Origin: Hyphomicrobiales bacterium
GTDB lineage: Bacteria > Pseudomonadota > Alphaproteobacteria > Rhizobiales > Rhizobiaceae
Direction: 5' to 3'
NCBI GenBank assembly: GCA_900471815.1
Contig: UICE01000007.1
Location: 372,001 to 436,000, forward strand
Length of the DNA stretch: 64,000 bases
The notes beneath the pieces are model-generated. The model worked only from the letters and a program-made list of their open reading frames with translations. It was not told where the DNA came from and ran no database searches. Below are positions 1-8,879 of the stretch, piece by piece. The first letter of the stretch is position 1; the number at the start of each line of letters is the position of its first letter. Made by a program: the position numbers and the translations under genes.

Positions 1-1
1 T

Positions 2-376
2 CCATTGCCGCTCTATTTGAAAATCGGCCTTTTCCAGTGCTTTGCCATGATCCCTGGCACGTCGCGTTCTGGCTCGACCATTGTCGGAGCTTTGCTTTTG
101 GGCGCTGACAAGCGTTCGGCGGCTGAGTTCTCGTTCTTTCTTGCCATGCCCACCATGGCAGGCGCTTTTGCCCTCGACCTTTTCAAGAACCGCAATATCC
201 TGACATTCGATGATGTGACGTTGATCGGCGTCGGCTTCCTTGCAGCCTTTATCTCCGCCGTGCTCGTAGTGCGTTATCTGTTGGGTTACGTATCTCGCCA
301 CGGTTATGGCCTTTTTGCCTGGTGGCGGCTTGTTGTCGGTACGGTGGGCCTGCTCGCTTTGATATTGATGCGCTAA
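2..376 (+). CDS. uppP: Undecaprenyl-diphosphatase UppP/BacA, 3' part (cut by window start)
   Basis: Integral membrane phosphatase that recycles undecaprenyl pyrophosphate to the monophosphate carrier lipid for peptidoglycan and O-antigen synthesis. Only about the last 124 residues are present; the frame is open to the window edge, so the real start lies upstream. The family motif [10 protein letters not shown] is visible about 18 residues in, followed by three hydrophobic helices and a short basic end (LILMR). The gene reads towards the ABC operon that begins about 240 bp downstream, but that gap contains its own promoter-like sequences, so co-transcription is unlikely. Identification is firm from the motif and the membrane pattern. 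Confidence 0.93.
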   Translation, partial: PLPLYLKIGLFQCFAMIPGTSRSGSTIVGALLLGADKRSAAEFSFFLAMPTMAGAFALDLFKNRNILTFDDVTLIGVGFLAAFISAVLVVRYLLGYVSRHGYGLFAWWRLVVGTVGLLALILMR

Positions 377-438
377 GTCACGGCTTTTCCATAGACTGAA
401 GACAGCCAATGGGCGGAATATTTCCGCCCGCCAGAGGT

Positions 439-556
439 TTTTTGCAAAGTATAGATGAATTATTATTCACGTGATGAATTTTATTGACAGTCTCTTTTCT
501 TTGAGATTAGTTACCCATGCTGGCATTCGAGGAGGAGTGCCAGTTTTCGCAAAGTA
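439..556 (+). promoter_or_regulatory. Putative promoter/operator region of the ABC-polyol operon
   Basis: The 377-617 gap holds several repeats. TTTTTGCAAAGTA (439-451) recurs as TTTTCGCAAAGTA (544-556). GATGAATT occurs at 454-461 and 473-480, and TGAAT-TATT-ATTCA (456-469) overlaps the imperfect palindrome ATTCACGTGATGAAT (465-479). A -35-like TTGACA lies at 484-489 with only a weak -10 candidate near 507-512. Such repeats would fit binding of the SorC-family regulator encoded in the operon, but this is inference from layout only. Confidence 0.4.
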
Positions 557-617
557 AAGTGGCTGCATTCGAAGCGCCGCGGACAAATGGGAGGGGCTTC
601 GGCCTCGAGGAGGACAC

Positions 618-1646
618 TTGCGTACTTTTTTGGGCACGACCGCGATGGCGGTCCTTGCAGCAACATTATTTGCATCGCCAGCCAAGGCTGAAACGGAATC
701 GCCGTTTCGCTGCAAGCCGGGCGAAAAATATGTCATGAACGTCATGGTGTCGGGTGTCGAATACTGGTTCCCGGTTTATGAGATGTTCAAGCAGGCAGGC
801 AAGCAGCTTGGCTGCGAGACGGCCTATACCGGAACACCGGAATATGACGTCAACAAGCAGATCGCCAGTTTTGATCAGGCATTGGCACAGAACCCGGCAG
901 GCATTCTGGTTCACCCAATGAACTCGGATCCCTTCATCGAGCCAATCAACCGCGCTATCGGTCAGGGAACGGCAGTCGTGACATTTGCGGCGGACTCGCC
1001 ATTGTCAAAACGCATATCGTTCATCACTTCGGATAATATTCGTGAAGGCACCTATGCGGCTGATGCCATAGCCAACAAGCTTGGTGGCAAGGGCGAATAT
1101 GCGGTGCTGGAAAATCCAGGTCAGGATAATCACGACAAGCGTGTAACGGCATTTGTTGACCGCATGAAGGAAAAGTGGCCGGATATGAAATTGGTTGGCC
1201 GCGCTGCCTCCAATCAGGACCCGACAAAAGCCTATCAAGGCTTGATGAGTATCGTGCAGGCCAATCCTAATCTTGGTGCAGTGTTCATGCCGGAGGCCAA
1301 TTCGGCAATCGGAGCGGCTCAGGCAAATAAGGAAAGCGGCGGTAAAATCCTCGTCATGTGCGCGGACGTTAACGCCAATATTCTCGACATGATCAAAGCC
1401 GGTGAAGTCTTTGGCTCTATCAACCCCAATCAGGGCATGCAGGGCTATATGGGTTTCATGCTGCTCTGGTTGGCCAAGCATCCGGAACTGATCGATCCTA
1501 TGAACGATGCCAAGCGGGCAGGGTTCAACCCGATGAGCATTCCATTCGTTGACAATGGCCTGTCCATCGTAACAGCGGAAAATGCGGATGATTTCTTCTG
1601 GGACAAGTACCTGAAGCGTCGCGGTACCAAAGGGATCGAGGAGTAG
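618..1646 (+). CDS. Sugar ABC transporter substrate-binding protein (RbsB-like)
   Basis: Periplasmic binding protein of the ribose/galactose class (Peripla_BP_4 type) that delivers a sugar or polyol to the importer encoded next. 342 residues. The start is TTG at 618, preceded by GAGGAGG (607-613); it gives a normal signal peptide of about 24 residues ending FASPAKA. The mature part shows the two-lobe pattern with the typical DQALAQNPAGILVHP and PEANSAIGAA segments. First gene of the operon, 72 bp before the ATPase. The ligand cannot be read from sequence; the catabolic genes downstream suggest a polyol, pentose or related compound. Confidence 0.9.
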   Translation: MRTFLGTTAMAVLAATLFASPAKAETESPFRCKPGEKYVMNVMVSGVEYWFPVYEMFKQAGKQLGCETAYTGTPEYDVNKQIASFDQALAQNPAGILVHPMNSDPFIEPINRAIGQGTAVVTFAADSPLSKRISFITSDNIREGTYAADAIANKLGGKGEYAVLENPGQDNHDKRVTAFVDRMKEKWPDMKLVGRAASNQDPTKAYQGLMSIVQANPNLGAVFMPEANSAIGAAQANKESGGKILVMCADVNANILDMIKAGEVFGSINPNQGMQGYMGFMLLWLAKHPELIDPMNDAKRAGFNPMSIPFVDNGLSIVTAENADDFFWDKYLKRRGTKGIEE

Positions 1647-1718
1647 ACTTCGCAATCCGCTATCCGGATTTGCAAAGTCCGGGTAGCGTCTTGTGAAGTA
1701 TTGGGGAGGAGCGTCATC

Positions 1719-3257
1719 ATGCCGAAACCGGTTCTGGACATCCACAACGTCACAAAGCACTTCGGTGCGGTAAAGGCGTTGACGAATGTAAGTTTCAGCC
1801 TCCATCGCGGGGAAATTCACGCGATCTGCGGCGAAAACGGAGCCGGCAAATCGACGCTGATGAATATCATTGCCGGTGTGCTGCAACCGGATGAGGGTGA
1901 AATCCTCGTGGAAGGTGAGGCGGTGAAAATCGCCTCTCCTTCAATAGCCCAATCATTTGGTCTGGGGCTTGTGCACCAGGAAATCGCGCTTTGTCCTGAT
2001 GCAAGCATAGCGGAAAATATCTTCATGGCCGCGACGAGCCGCCAGCGATCGTTCCTGATGGACTATCGTAAACTGGAACGTAAGGCGCAGGAAGTCATGA
2101 ACCGGCTTGCACCGATCGACGTGCGCCGAAAGGTTGCGGATCTGTCCATTTCCAGCCAACAGCTGGTGGAGATCGCCAAGGCTCTGACGCTGGATTGCCG
2201 GGTACTGATCTTTGACGAACCAACAGCTGCATTGACCGAAGCCGAAACCCGCATATTGTTCGATATTATTCGGGATCTGAAAGCGAACGGCATTTCCATT
2301 ATTTACATCAGTCATCGAATGGCTGAGATTTTCTCGCTCTGCGACCGTGTCACGGTTCTGCGCGACGGCCGATATGTGTCCACGGAGAGGGTGGCAGATG
2401 TGACGCCCGATGATGTTGTCCGCCGTATGGTGGGCCGTGAAATAACCCAGCTCTATCCGCCTAAACAGCAAAGCGCTGAGGTGTCAGGCGAGACAATCCT
2501 TTCGGTTCGTGGCCTTGGTGACAGAAGCCGCTTCCTTGATATCAATATCGAGTTGAACAAAGGCGAGATACTAGGCATTGGCGGTCTGATCGGCTCTGGC
2601 CGCACGGAGATTGCCGAGGGCATTTGCGGTCTGCGGGCGATCACGGATGGCGAAATCCGCTTGCACGGTCAGGTACAGGCAATCAAGACTTACACGGATG
2701 CCGTAGAGGCTGGCATCGTCTATCTTTCCGAGGACCGCAAAGGTTCTGGCGTTTTCCTCGACATGTCGATCGCCCAGAATATTTCCGTTCTCAATCTCAA
2801 GGCGCTGACGGGACATCTGGGGCTGATTAATGCGCGGGGCGAAGCACAGCTTGCCCACGCATTCGCGCAGCGGCTGAATATTCGTATGGCCAACATCGAC
2901 ACGCCTGTATCCGCGCTCAGTGGCGGCAATCAGCAAAAGGTCGCGATTGCCAAACAGCTCGCGGTGCAACCGAAGGTTATCCTGATGGATGAGCCGACAC
3001 GCGGCATTGATGTCGGCGCAAAATCCGAAATTCACCTGTTGCTTCGCGATCTGGCAAGGTCCGGCATCGGAATCATTGTCATCTCGTCAGAGCTGCCGGA
3101 ATTGCTTGGATTATGTGACCGGGTGCTGGTTATCCGGGAGGGAAAGATCGCGGGTGAACTCGGCGCAGATGAGATGACGGAGGAGGCGGTGATACGGCTG
3201 GCTTCCGGTGTCAATCAAAGCGAACAAACACGGTTGGCGACAGATCATGCTGCCTGA
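1719..3257 (+). CDS. Sugar ABC transporter ATP-binding protein (RbsA/XylG type, duplicated)
   Basis: Cytoplasmic energy-coupling subunit with two ABC modules in one chain, as in RbsA, MglA and XylG. 512 residues. The first module has Walker [10 protein letters not shown] (about 38-46) and Walker [11 protein letters not shown]; its signature is degenerate (LSISS), which is normal in this family. The second module has a weak Walker A (GSGRTE), a full signature LSGGNQQK and Walker [14 protein letters not shown]. The start is ATG 1719 with GGGGAGGA at 1703-1710; an in-frame TTG at 1701 lies within that ribosome site and is unlikely. The next gene starts 22 bp downstream. Confidence 0.95.
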   Translation: MPKPVLDIHNVTKHFGAVKALTNVSFSLHRGEIHAICGENGAGKSTLMNIIAGVLQPDEGEILVEGEAVKIASPSIAQSFGLGLVHQEIALCPDASIAENIFMAATSRQRSFLMDYRKLERKAQEVMNRLAPIDVRRKVADLSISSQQLVEIAKALTLDCRVLIFDEPTAALTEAETRILFDIIRDLKANGISIIYISHRMAEIFSLCDRVTVLRDGRYVSTERVADVTPDDVVRRMVGREITQLYPPKQQSAEVSGETILSVRGLGDRSRFLDINIELNKGEILGIGGLIGSGRTEIAEGICGLRAITDGEIRLHGQVQAIKTYTDAVEAGIVYLSEDRKGSGVFLDMSIAQNISVLNLKALTGHLGLINARGEAQLAHAFAQRLNIRMANIDTPVSALSGGNQQKVAIAKQLAVQPKVILMDEPTRGIDVGAKSEIHLLLRDLARSGIGIIVISSELPELLGLCDRVLVIREGKIAGELGADEMTEEAVIRLASGVNQSEQTRLATDHAA

Positions 3258-3279
3258 AAAGTCTATGGGAGAAAATAAC

Positions 3280-4269
3280 ATGGTGGCTGAAACAATCGGA
3301 GTAAGTGCTACGCGGACACCGTCCTGGAAAAGGCTGGGTTCAATGCGGGAAGCTGGGCTGATCGCGATCATTCTGGCGCTGTGCATTGCCATGAGCTTTG
3401 CTTCACCGCATTTTCTGACCCTCGGCAATTTCCGCGCCATGCTGATGAGCTTTTCCGTTGAAGGCATTGTTGTGGTTGGCATGACAATTCTGCTCATCGT
3501 CGGCGGTATCGATCTGGCGGTGGGTTCCGTAGTCTGCTTCGCAATGGTGCTTTCAGGCTCGCTTTTCCTTGCGGGACTGGACCCGTGGAGCGCCTCTCTT
3601 ATCGGTATTCTGGCAAGCAGTCTGATTGGCTGCGTGATGGGCTTCTTTGTTACCGTTGTCGGACTTAATCACTTCATCACTTCGCTCGCCGGAATGGTGA
3701 TTGTACGTGGCCTTTGCCTTATAATCACCAAAGGAACGCCGCTCTCGCTCTTCACCCTACCCCCCGCGTTCAAGGCAATCGGGCAGGGCAGTTTCCACGG
3801 CGTGCCCTATGTCATCATAATTTTCATTGCTGTCGTTGTACTTTTCGACTTCCTGTTGCGGCGTGCAACAGCTTTGCGAAAAGTCTTCTATACCGGAAGC
3901 AATGAAAAGGCCGCTCTTTACTCAGGCATCAGGACCAATCAGGTCAAGTTCTGGGTGACTGTTCTCTGTTCCACGCTCGCCGGGGTGGCAGGCGTCATCT
4001 ATATGTCACGCTTCGGTGCGGCGACCCCTACATTCGGCGTCGGCATGGAGCTGAACATCATCGCAGCGGCTGTTATTGGCGGCGCGTCATTGAATGGCGG
4101 ATCGGGAACAATTCTTGGTGCGATCCTCGGCATTGCCCTGCTTTCGGTGGTCACAAGCTCGCTGGTTCTGCTTAATATATCGGTTTACTGGCAGGACATG
4201 ATCAAGGGTTGCATTCTACTCGGCGCAGTATCCATTGACCACTTTTTGCACAAGCGTAAGGCTTCCTGA
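3280..4269 (+). CDS. Sugar ABC transporter permease (RbsC/AraH family)
   Basis: Membrane channel subunit of the importer. About 329 residues from ATG 3280, which has GGGAGAA at 3267-3273; an ATG at 3265 is a less likely alternative. Eight or more hydrophobic segments are visible. Family features include SVEGIVVVGMT, GGIDLAVGSVV near residue 75 and a GGASLNGGSGTILGA stretch near the C-terminus, the conserved loop of the BPD_transp_2 family. Its stop is one base before the start of the regulator gene, so the two are probably translationally coupled. Confidence 0.95.
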   Translation: MVAETIGVSATRTPSWKRLGSMREAGLIAIILALCIAMSFASPHFLTLGNFRAMLMSFSVEGIVVVGMTILLIVGGIDLAVGSVVCFAMVLSGSLFLAGLDPWSASLIGILASSLIGCVMGFFVTVVGLNHFITSLAGMVIVRGLCLIITKGTPLSLFTLPPAFKAIGQGSFHGVPYVIIIFIAVVVLFDFLLRRATALRKVFYTGSNEKAALYSGIRTNQVKFWVTVLCSTLAGVAGVIYMSRFGAATPTFGVGMELNIIAAAVIGGASLNGGSGTILGAILGIALLSVVTSSLVLLNISVYWQDMIKGCILLGAVSIDHFLHKRKAS

Positions 4270-4270
4270 T

Positions 4271-5281
4271 ATGACTGTCGTCAGACTCAACGCAAAACTA
4301 TCTCCGGCACCACGCGAGGAGATTGTCATTGCCAGGCAAATGCATCAGGCATTGGTATTGCACTTCGTGGAAGGCCTGACACAAGCGCAGATCGCCGATC
4401 AGCTCGGGGTATCACAGCCGACAGTCAATCGCCTCATTAAACGCGGGCGTCAGCTCGGATTGGTCGAAATCAAGATCAAGTCACCTGTTGAACCGCTTAT
4501 CGATCTGGAAGAACGGTTGCTGGCGCTGGGGGGTATCAATCGGGCTGTCGTGGTGCCCACAGTGTCGGACAATCCGCAAACAGCATTGCAGGCGGTTGGT
4601 GAAGCGGCGGCTAGGTTGCTCCTGCAGCAAATCTCCGATGGCGATACGATTTGTATCACAGGCGGCAAGGGTGTCAGTGCCGTTGTTGCCGGGCTGCAGG
4701 TGCCGCGGCCGTTCAATATCGAGGTTGTGCCCGCAACTGGCTGTGTCCAGGGCAAGCATTACACTGATGTCAATCACGTTTCGACATTGTTGGCCGACAA
4801 GCTCGGCGGACGGGCTTATCAAATTCATGCGCCACTCTTTGCAGATACGGCGGCAGAACGATCGATGCTTATCAATATGCGGTCGGTCGCGGATGTTTTT
4901 AAGCGTGCGCGGGAAGCCAAAGTCGCAGTTGTCGGTATTGGCTCCATCCTGACCGATGATTCGAGCTATTATGACTTGCACCCATCGTCGAGTACCGACC
5001 GGGAAGCGATTGAGCGCTCCGGTGCAAGCTGTGAACTGCTGGCCCATCTGCTGGACGACCGGGGGCAGGTTTGCGGCTACAGCTTAAACGATTCCCTCGT
5101 TTCACTCACCTTGAGTGAATTCGCCTCGATTCCAACAAAGATTGGCGTGGCGAGTGGGCCGAACAAGGCAAAGCCAATTCTCAGCATTATGCGCGGCAAC
5201 CATCTGGATACGCTGGTGACGGATGAAGCAACGGGTATGCGTATTTTAGAAATTGCAGAGGCAGAAGGAAGCTGGGCATGA
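4271..5281 (+). CDS. SorC-family sugar-binding transcriptional regulator
   Basis: DNA-binding regulator with an N-terminal helix-turn-helix (residues about 36-57, LTQAQIADQLGVSQPTVNRL) and a C-terminal SorC/DeoR-like effector domain that normally senses a phosphorylated sugar intermediate. 336 residues, ATG 4271. EryD of the Brucella erythritol operon belongs to the same family, and the kinase plus GlpD-like pair here is also reminiscent of eryA-eryB. It sits inside the operon it probably controls, one base after the permease stop and overlapping the next gene by ATGA, so autoregulation is likely. The ligand is unknown. Confidence 0.9.
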   Translation: MTVVRLNAKLSPAPREEIVIARQMHQALVLHFVEGLTQAQIADQLGVSQPTVNRLIKRGRQLGLVEIKIKSPVEPLIDLEERLLALGGINRAVVVPTVSDNPQTALQAVGEAAARLLLQQISDGDTICITGGKGVSAVVAGLQVPRPFNIEVVPATGCVQGKHYTDVNHVSTLLADKLGGRAYQIHAPLFADTAAERSMLINMRSVADVFKRAREAKVAVVGIGSILTDDSSYYDLHPSSSTDREAIERSGASCELLAHLLDDRGQVCGYSLNDSLVSLTLSEFASIPTKIGVASGPNKAKPILSIMRGNHLDTLVTDEATGMRILEIAEAEGSWA

Positions 5282-6273
5282 ATAATGGGCAATTGATACG
5301 TGCCATTGGCAAGTCCGGTGTAAATGCCTCGGCTGTTGGCTTGGGGACATGGGCCATCGGCGGCTGGATGTGGGGTGGCACTGATGAAAATCAGTCCATA
5401 GCCGCAATACAGGCCTCCCTTGATGCCGGTGTCAGTTTAATTGACACAGCTCCCGCCTATGGCCTTGGGCGCTCGGAAGAGATCGTTGGCAGGGCGTTGA
5501 AGGGAAGGCGTGACAAGGCAATCATTGCCACCAAATGCGGGCTGGTCTGGCACACGCAGAAGGGACAGCATTTTTTCGATCAGGATGGAAAACCGGTTCA
5601 TCGCTATCTCGGGCGCGATGCGATTTTCCACGAGATCGATGAGAGTCTCAAAAGGCTGGGTACCGATTATATAGATCTGTATATCACGCATTGGCAGGAC
5701 CCGACGACGCCCATCGAGGAGACTGTACGGGCACTGGAAGATTTGCGCAGTGCCGGCAAAATCCGCGCAATCGGCGCAAGTAATCTTAGCCAGAACGAAC
5801 TCAAAGCCTATGTCGCAACCGGCTCGCTGGATGCCATACAGGAACGGTTCAGTATGATCGATCGCGAAATCGAGACGGATCTACTTCCGGTCACTCGAGA
5901 GCAAGGCGTATCTACACTGAGCTATTCTTCTTTGGCGCTTGGGCTCCTTGCCGGGACGATTGATCCGCATCGCGTGTTTTCGGGTGATGATCAACGCAAG
6001 GATAATCCCCGCTTTTCTACCAGCAATCTTTTGAAGGCCAAACAGTTTGCCGAGGCAATCCAGCCCGTAGCAGAAAAGCATCAGGCGAGTGTTGCCCAAG
6101 CGGTGATTGCATGGACGCTGGCACAACCCGGCGTGACATTTGCCCTGTGCGGTGCACGAAATCCGGAACAGGCTTTGGAAAATTCCAGAGCCGGAACAAT
6201 AAGACTTGATGAGCAAGACCTTGCGGCCCTTGACGCGGCCATCGCAGTGAAACTGACAAATATGGACAGGTAA
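5278..6273 (+). CDS. Aldo/keto reductase
   Basis: NAD(P)H-dependent carbonyl reductase with a TIM-barrel AKR fold. 331 residues. The catalytic tetrad can be placed at D56, Y61, K86 and H138 (in DTAPAYG, ATKCG and ITHWQD). The ATG overlaps the regulator stop (ATGA, 5278-5281), so it is part of the operon. Within a polyol or sugar pathway it could interconvert an aldehyde or ketone with the alcohol, for example by reducing the aldehyde released by the downstream aldolase; that role is inference. Nothing abnormal was seen. Confidence 0.9.
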   Translation: MNNGQLIRAIGKSGVNASAVGLGTWAIGGWMWGGTDENQSIAAIQASLDAGVSLIDTAPAYGLGRSEEIVGRALKGRRDKAIIATKCGLVWHTQKGQHFFDQDGKPVHRYLGRDAIFHEIDESLKRLGTDYIDLYITHWQDPTTPIEETVRALEDLRSAGKIRAIGASNLSQNELKAYVATGSLDAIQERFSMIDREIETDLLPVTREQGVSTLSYSSLALGLLAGTIDPHRVFSGDDQRKDNPRFSTSNLLKAKQFAEAIQPVAEKHQASVAQAVIAWTLAQPGVTFALCGARNPEQALENSRAGTIRLDEQDLAALDAAIAVKLTNMDR

Positions 6274-6284
6274 CGGGCTGCATC

Positions 6285-8093
6285 ATGAAGCGTGAAGAAG
6301 TATTTGACGGGCTTCGCCGGAGCCCGAAGGTGGACGTGTGTGTCATCGGCGGCGGAATAAATGGCCTCAGCGTGTTCCGTGAACTGGCGCTGCAGGGCAT
6401 CAATGTTCTGCTTGTCGAGAGGAATGATTATTGTTCGGGCGCCAGCTCAGCTCTTTCGCGCATGGTTCATGGCGGTCTTCGCTATCTCGAAAACGGTGAA
6501 TTCAATCTGGTGAAGGAATCACTGGTTGAACGCGACCGCCTGCTTCGCAACGCCCCACATATGGTCGCGCCCTTGCCTACGACCGTGCCGGTTTTCAGTT
6601 TATTCTCTGGCCTTGCCAACGGTGCTGTGCGTTTTCTTGGCCTGACCCGCAAACCAAGCAGGCGCGGCGCTCTCGCCATAAAGGCAGGCTTAAGCATTTA
6701 TGATTTTCTGACACGCAAGCGCGCTTTGATGCCCAAACATCAATTTCGCGGGCGGCAAGCCAGTCTTGGCAAATGGCCAGCGCTCAACCCAGCCATCAAA
6801 AGTTCGGCGACCTATCACGATGCTTGGGTCAGCCATCCAGAGCGAATAGGAATTGAACTGCTCCAGGACGGCATGTCAGCCAATGCTTCGGCCCGTGCGG
6901 TCAATTATGCCGAACTTCGCCGGGATGCGTCGGGCGTTTTTGCTGTCCATGACCATATCAGCGGAGCCGCCATAACCATAAAGCCAGACCTGATTGTCAA
7001 TGCGACGGGCGGCTGGATAGATATGGCCAACGCCACATTGTATCCAAAAAATGCCTTGTCTGCACCGCTCATGGGCGGCACCAAGGGATCTCACCTCATC
7101 ATCGACAATGCCGAGCTTCTGAAAGCCCTTGATGGCCATATGATCTATTACGAGAATGAGGATGGCCGCGTCTGCATTCTCTTTCCCTATCTTGGTAAAG
7201 TGCTGGTTGGCTCTACGGATATTCGGGTTGATAACCCGGAGAATGTCACCTGCACCCCGGAGGAACGAGACTACATTCTGCAATCCTTGGCCTTCGTGCT
7301 GCCAGGGATAAAAATACAGCGACACGAAATCATCTATCAGTTTTCCGGTGTGCGTCCGCTGCCTGCGAGCAAGGACCAGTTTACAGGGCGCATTCCGCGA
7401 GATCATTTTTGCACCTTTATCGAACTGGATAAAAGTGGCCCGCCTGTCCTTTGCATGATCGGCGGCAAATGGACAACGTTCCGTTCCTTTGGTGAACTGG
7501 CTGCCGATATGGCTCTGTCCAAGCTTGGCCGTGAACGCCGCGTGGTAACAGAGGATCGCGCCATCGGCGGAGGCCGCGCTTTCCCGGCGAATAGTGATGA
7601 ATGGATATCGCGTGTCGCTGCCCTGACCGGCCTTGAGGAACAGCGTATTGATCAATTGTTCCAACGATATGGAACAGATGCTGAAGTGCTCGCACAATTC
7701 ATTGCTGCGGGGAACGATGAAGCAATGCCGCATCCAGGCTACTCAAGGCGGGAGATTCTGTTCCTGATCAGAAACGAAGCGGTTGAGCATCTGGACGACA
7801 TCCTGCTGCGGCGCACCACCTTGGCGATCAGCGGAGAGCTCTCACTGTCGATGACAGACGCGGTTCTGGGCCTGCTCGCCGCTGAAAAGGAATGGTCTGT
7901 TGCACGCCGCAATGATGAGCGAGCCAAGTTTTTATGCCTGCTCTCAGAGCGGCATGGCGCTGATATCGCCGCACAAAGCGCACGAAATGAAGAAGGAGAC
8001 TATCATGAGAAACAACAGCAAGGTTCGGATGAACCGTCTTTTCGGCAAGGGGCGCTGCCTCGACGTGGCGATCGATCACGGAGTGTGCAATGA
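6285..8093 (+). CDS. FAD-dependent polyol-phosphate dehydrogenase (GlpD/EryB-like)
   Basis: Flavoprotein of the glycerol-3-phosphate dehydrogenase family. The FAD-binding motif VCVIGGGINGLSVFRE is near residue 16, followed by the GlpD-typical SRMVHGGLRYLENGEF, GSTDIRVD and GGKWTTFRSFGE. 602 residues, longer than most relatives (about 500-570). The last ~30 residues are encoded inside the next gene: the frame runs 89 nt past the aldolase start, as if an earlier stop had been lost. With the kinase downstream it probably oxidises a phosphorylated polyol to a ketose phosphate and feeds electrons to quinone, as GlpD and EryB do. The substrate is unknown. Confidence 0.88.
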   Translation: MKREEVFDGLRRSPKVDVCVIGGGINGLSVFRELALQGINVLLVERNDYCSGASSALSRMVHGGLRYLENGEFNLVKESLVERDRLLRNAPHMVAPLPTTVPVFSLFSGLANGAVRFLGLTRKPSRRGALAIKAGLSIYDFLTRKRALMPKHQFRGRQASLGKWPALNPAIKSSATYHDAWVSHPERIGIELLQDGMSANASARAVNYAELRRDASGVFAVHDHISGAAITIKPDLIVNATGGWIDMANATLYPKNALSAPLMGGTKGSHLIIDNAELLKALDGHMIYYENEDGRVCILFPYLGKVLVGSTDIRVDNPENVTCTPEERDYILQSLAFVLPGIKIQRHEIIYQFSGVRPLPASKDQFTGRIPRDHFCTFIELDKSGPPVLCMIGGKWTTFRSFGELAADMALSKLGRERRVVTEDRAIGGGRAFPANSDEWISRVAALTGLEEQRIDQLFQRYGTDAEVLAQFIAAGNDEAMPHPGYSRREILFLIRNEAVEHLDDILLRRTTLAISGELSLSMTDAVLGLLAAEKEWSVARRNDERAKFLCLLSERHGADIAAQSARNEEGDYHEKQQQGSDEPSFRQGALPRRGDRSRSVQ

Positions 8094-8847
8094 GCCGACC
8101 TTCCTGAATGGTCTGGAGGATATGGAATCTGTCGTGAAGGCATTGGTTGCTGCAGCTCCAGACGCCATACAGATGAATTACGGCCAAGCCGATCTTTTGC
8201 AAAACGTGGACGGGAAAGATAAGCCCGCATTGGTCATGCGTATCGACATGGGCAATCCCTACAACCCGTTTCGTCACCGCAATATGTGGGCGGTTTTGCA
8301 GAATGAAGCCGAGCCACTGATTGGCGCGATCGAAATGGATGCAGCCTGCGTCGTCGTCAATCTGTTCATGCTGCCCGATGAGCCGGACCTGTTTCGGCAA
8401 TGTGTTCAAAACATTTCACGCGTGCGCGCCGATTGCGACAAATACGGGTTGCCATTGATGATTGAGCCGCTGGTCATGCAGCCGGTCACCGAGCGAGGAG
8501 GCTATATGGTTGATGGCGATGCGGATAAGATTGTAACGCTGACACGGCTTGCCCGCGAGATGGGGGCCGATATCGTCAAGGCTGATCCGACAACCAATGC
8601 AGAGGATTTTCATCGCGTTGTTGAAGCTGCCCGCTGCCCGGTTCTTGTGCGCGGTGGCGGCAAAGAAGACTTGAAGAACGTGTTCGTCAAATCGGCCGCT
8701 TTAATGCAGCAGGGCGCGATGGGTATGGTCTATGGCCGCAATATCTACCAGCATGCAAATCCGGGCGCTGTGGTTCGTGGACTAATGGCCATAATCCATG
8801 ACGATGCCAGCGGCGAGGATGCCTACGCGCTTTATCAAGAGGGCTGA
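8005..8847 (+). CDS. Class I aldolase of the DhnA/DeoC-LacD superfamily
   Basis: Schiff-base aldolase similar to archaeal-type fructose-bisphosphate aldolase and LsrF. 280 residues. Landmarks: AIDHGV near residue 22, QMNYGQ near 56, the likely Schiff-base Lys192 in DIVKADPTT, and the phosphate-binding VRGGG. The start is ATG 8005, with AAGAAGGAG at 7989-7997; this lies inside the 3' end of the flavoprotein gene (89 nt overlap, different frame). In the operon it would cleave the ketose phosphate made by the GlpD-like enzyme, plausibly into a triose phosphate and a short aldehyde. That step is inferred. Confidence 0.85.
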   Translation: MRNNSKVRMNRLFGKGRCLDVAIDHGVCNEPTFLNGLEDMESVVKALVAAAPDAIQMNYGQADLLQNVDGKDKPALVMRIDMGNPYNPFRHRNMWAVLQNEAEPLIGAIEMDAACVVVNLFMLPDEPDLFRQCVQNISRVRADCDKYGLPLMIEPLVMQPVTERGGYMVDGDADKIVTLTRLAREMGADIVKADPTTNAEDFHRVVEAARCPVLVRGGGKEDLKNVFVKSAALMQQGAMGMVYGRNIYQHANPGAVVRGLMAIIHDDASGEDAYALYQEG

Positions 8848-8879
8848 GCATAAGCATAGAACCTGAGGAGGGGTTCCGG

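Noticed and set aside
377-617. LacI operator (GTGCAAC/GTTGCAC) in front of the polyol operon
   Set aside because: The dyad found upstream of the LacI gene does not occur here, so the LacI protein is not assigned to this operon.
1005-1886. 293-codon minus-strand frame across the binding protein and ATPase genes
   Set aside because: Antisense to two well-supported genes and without recognisable domains.
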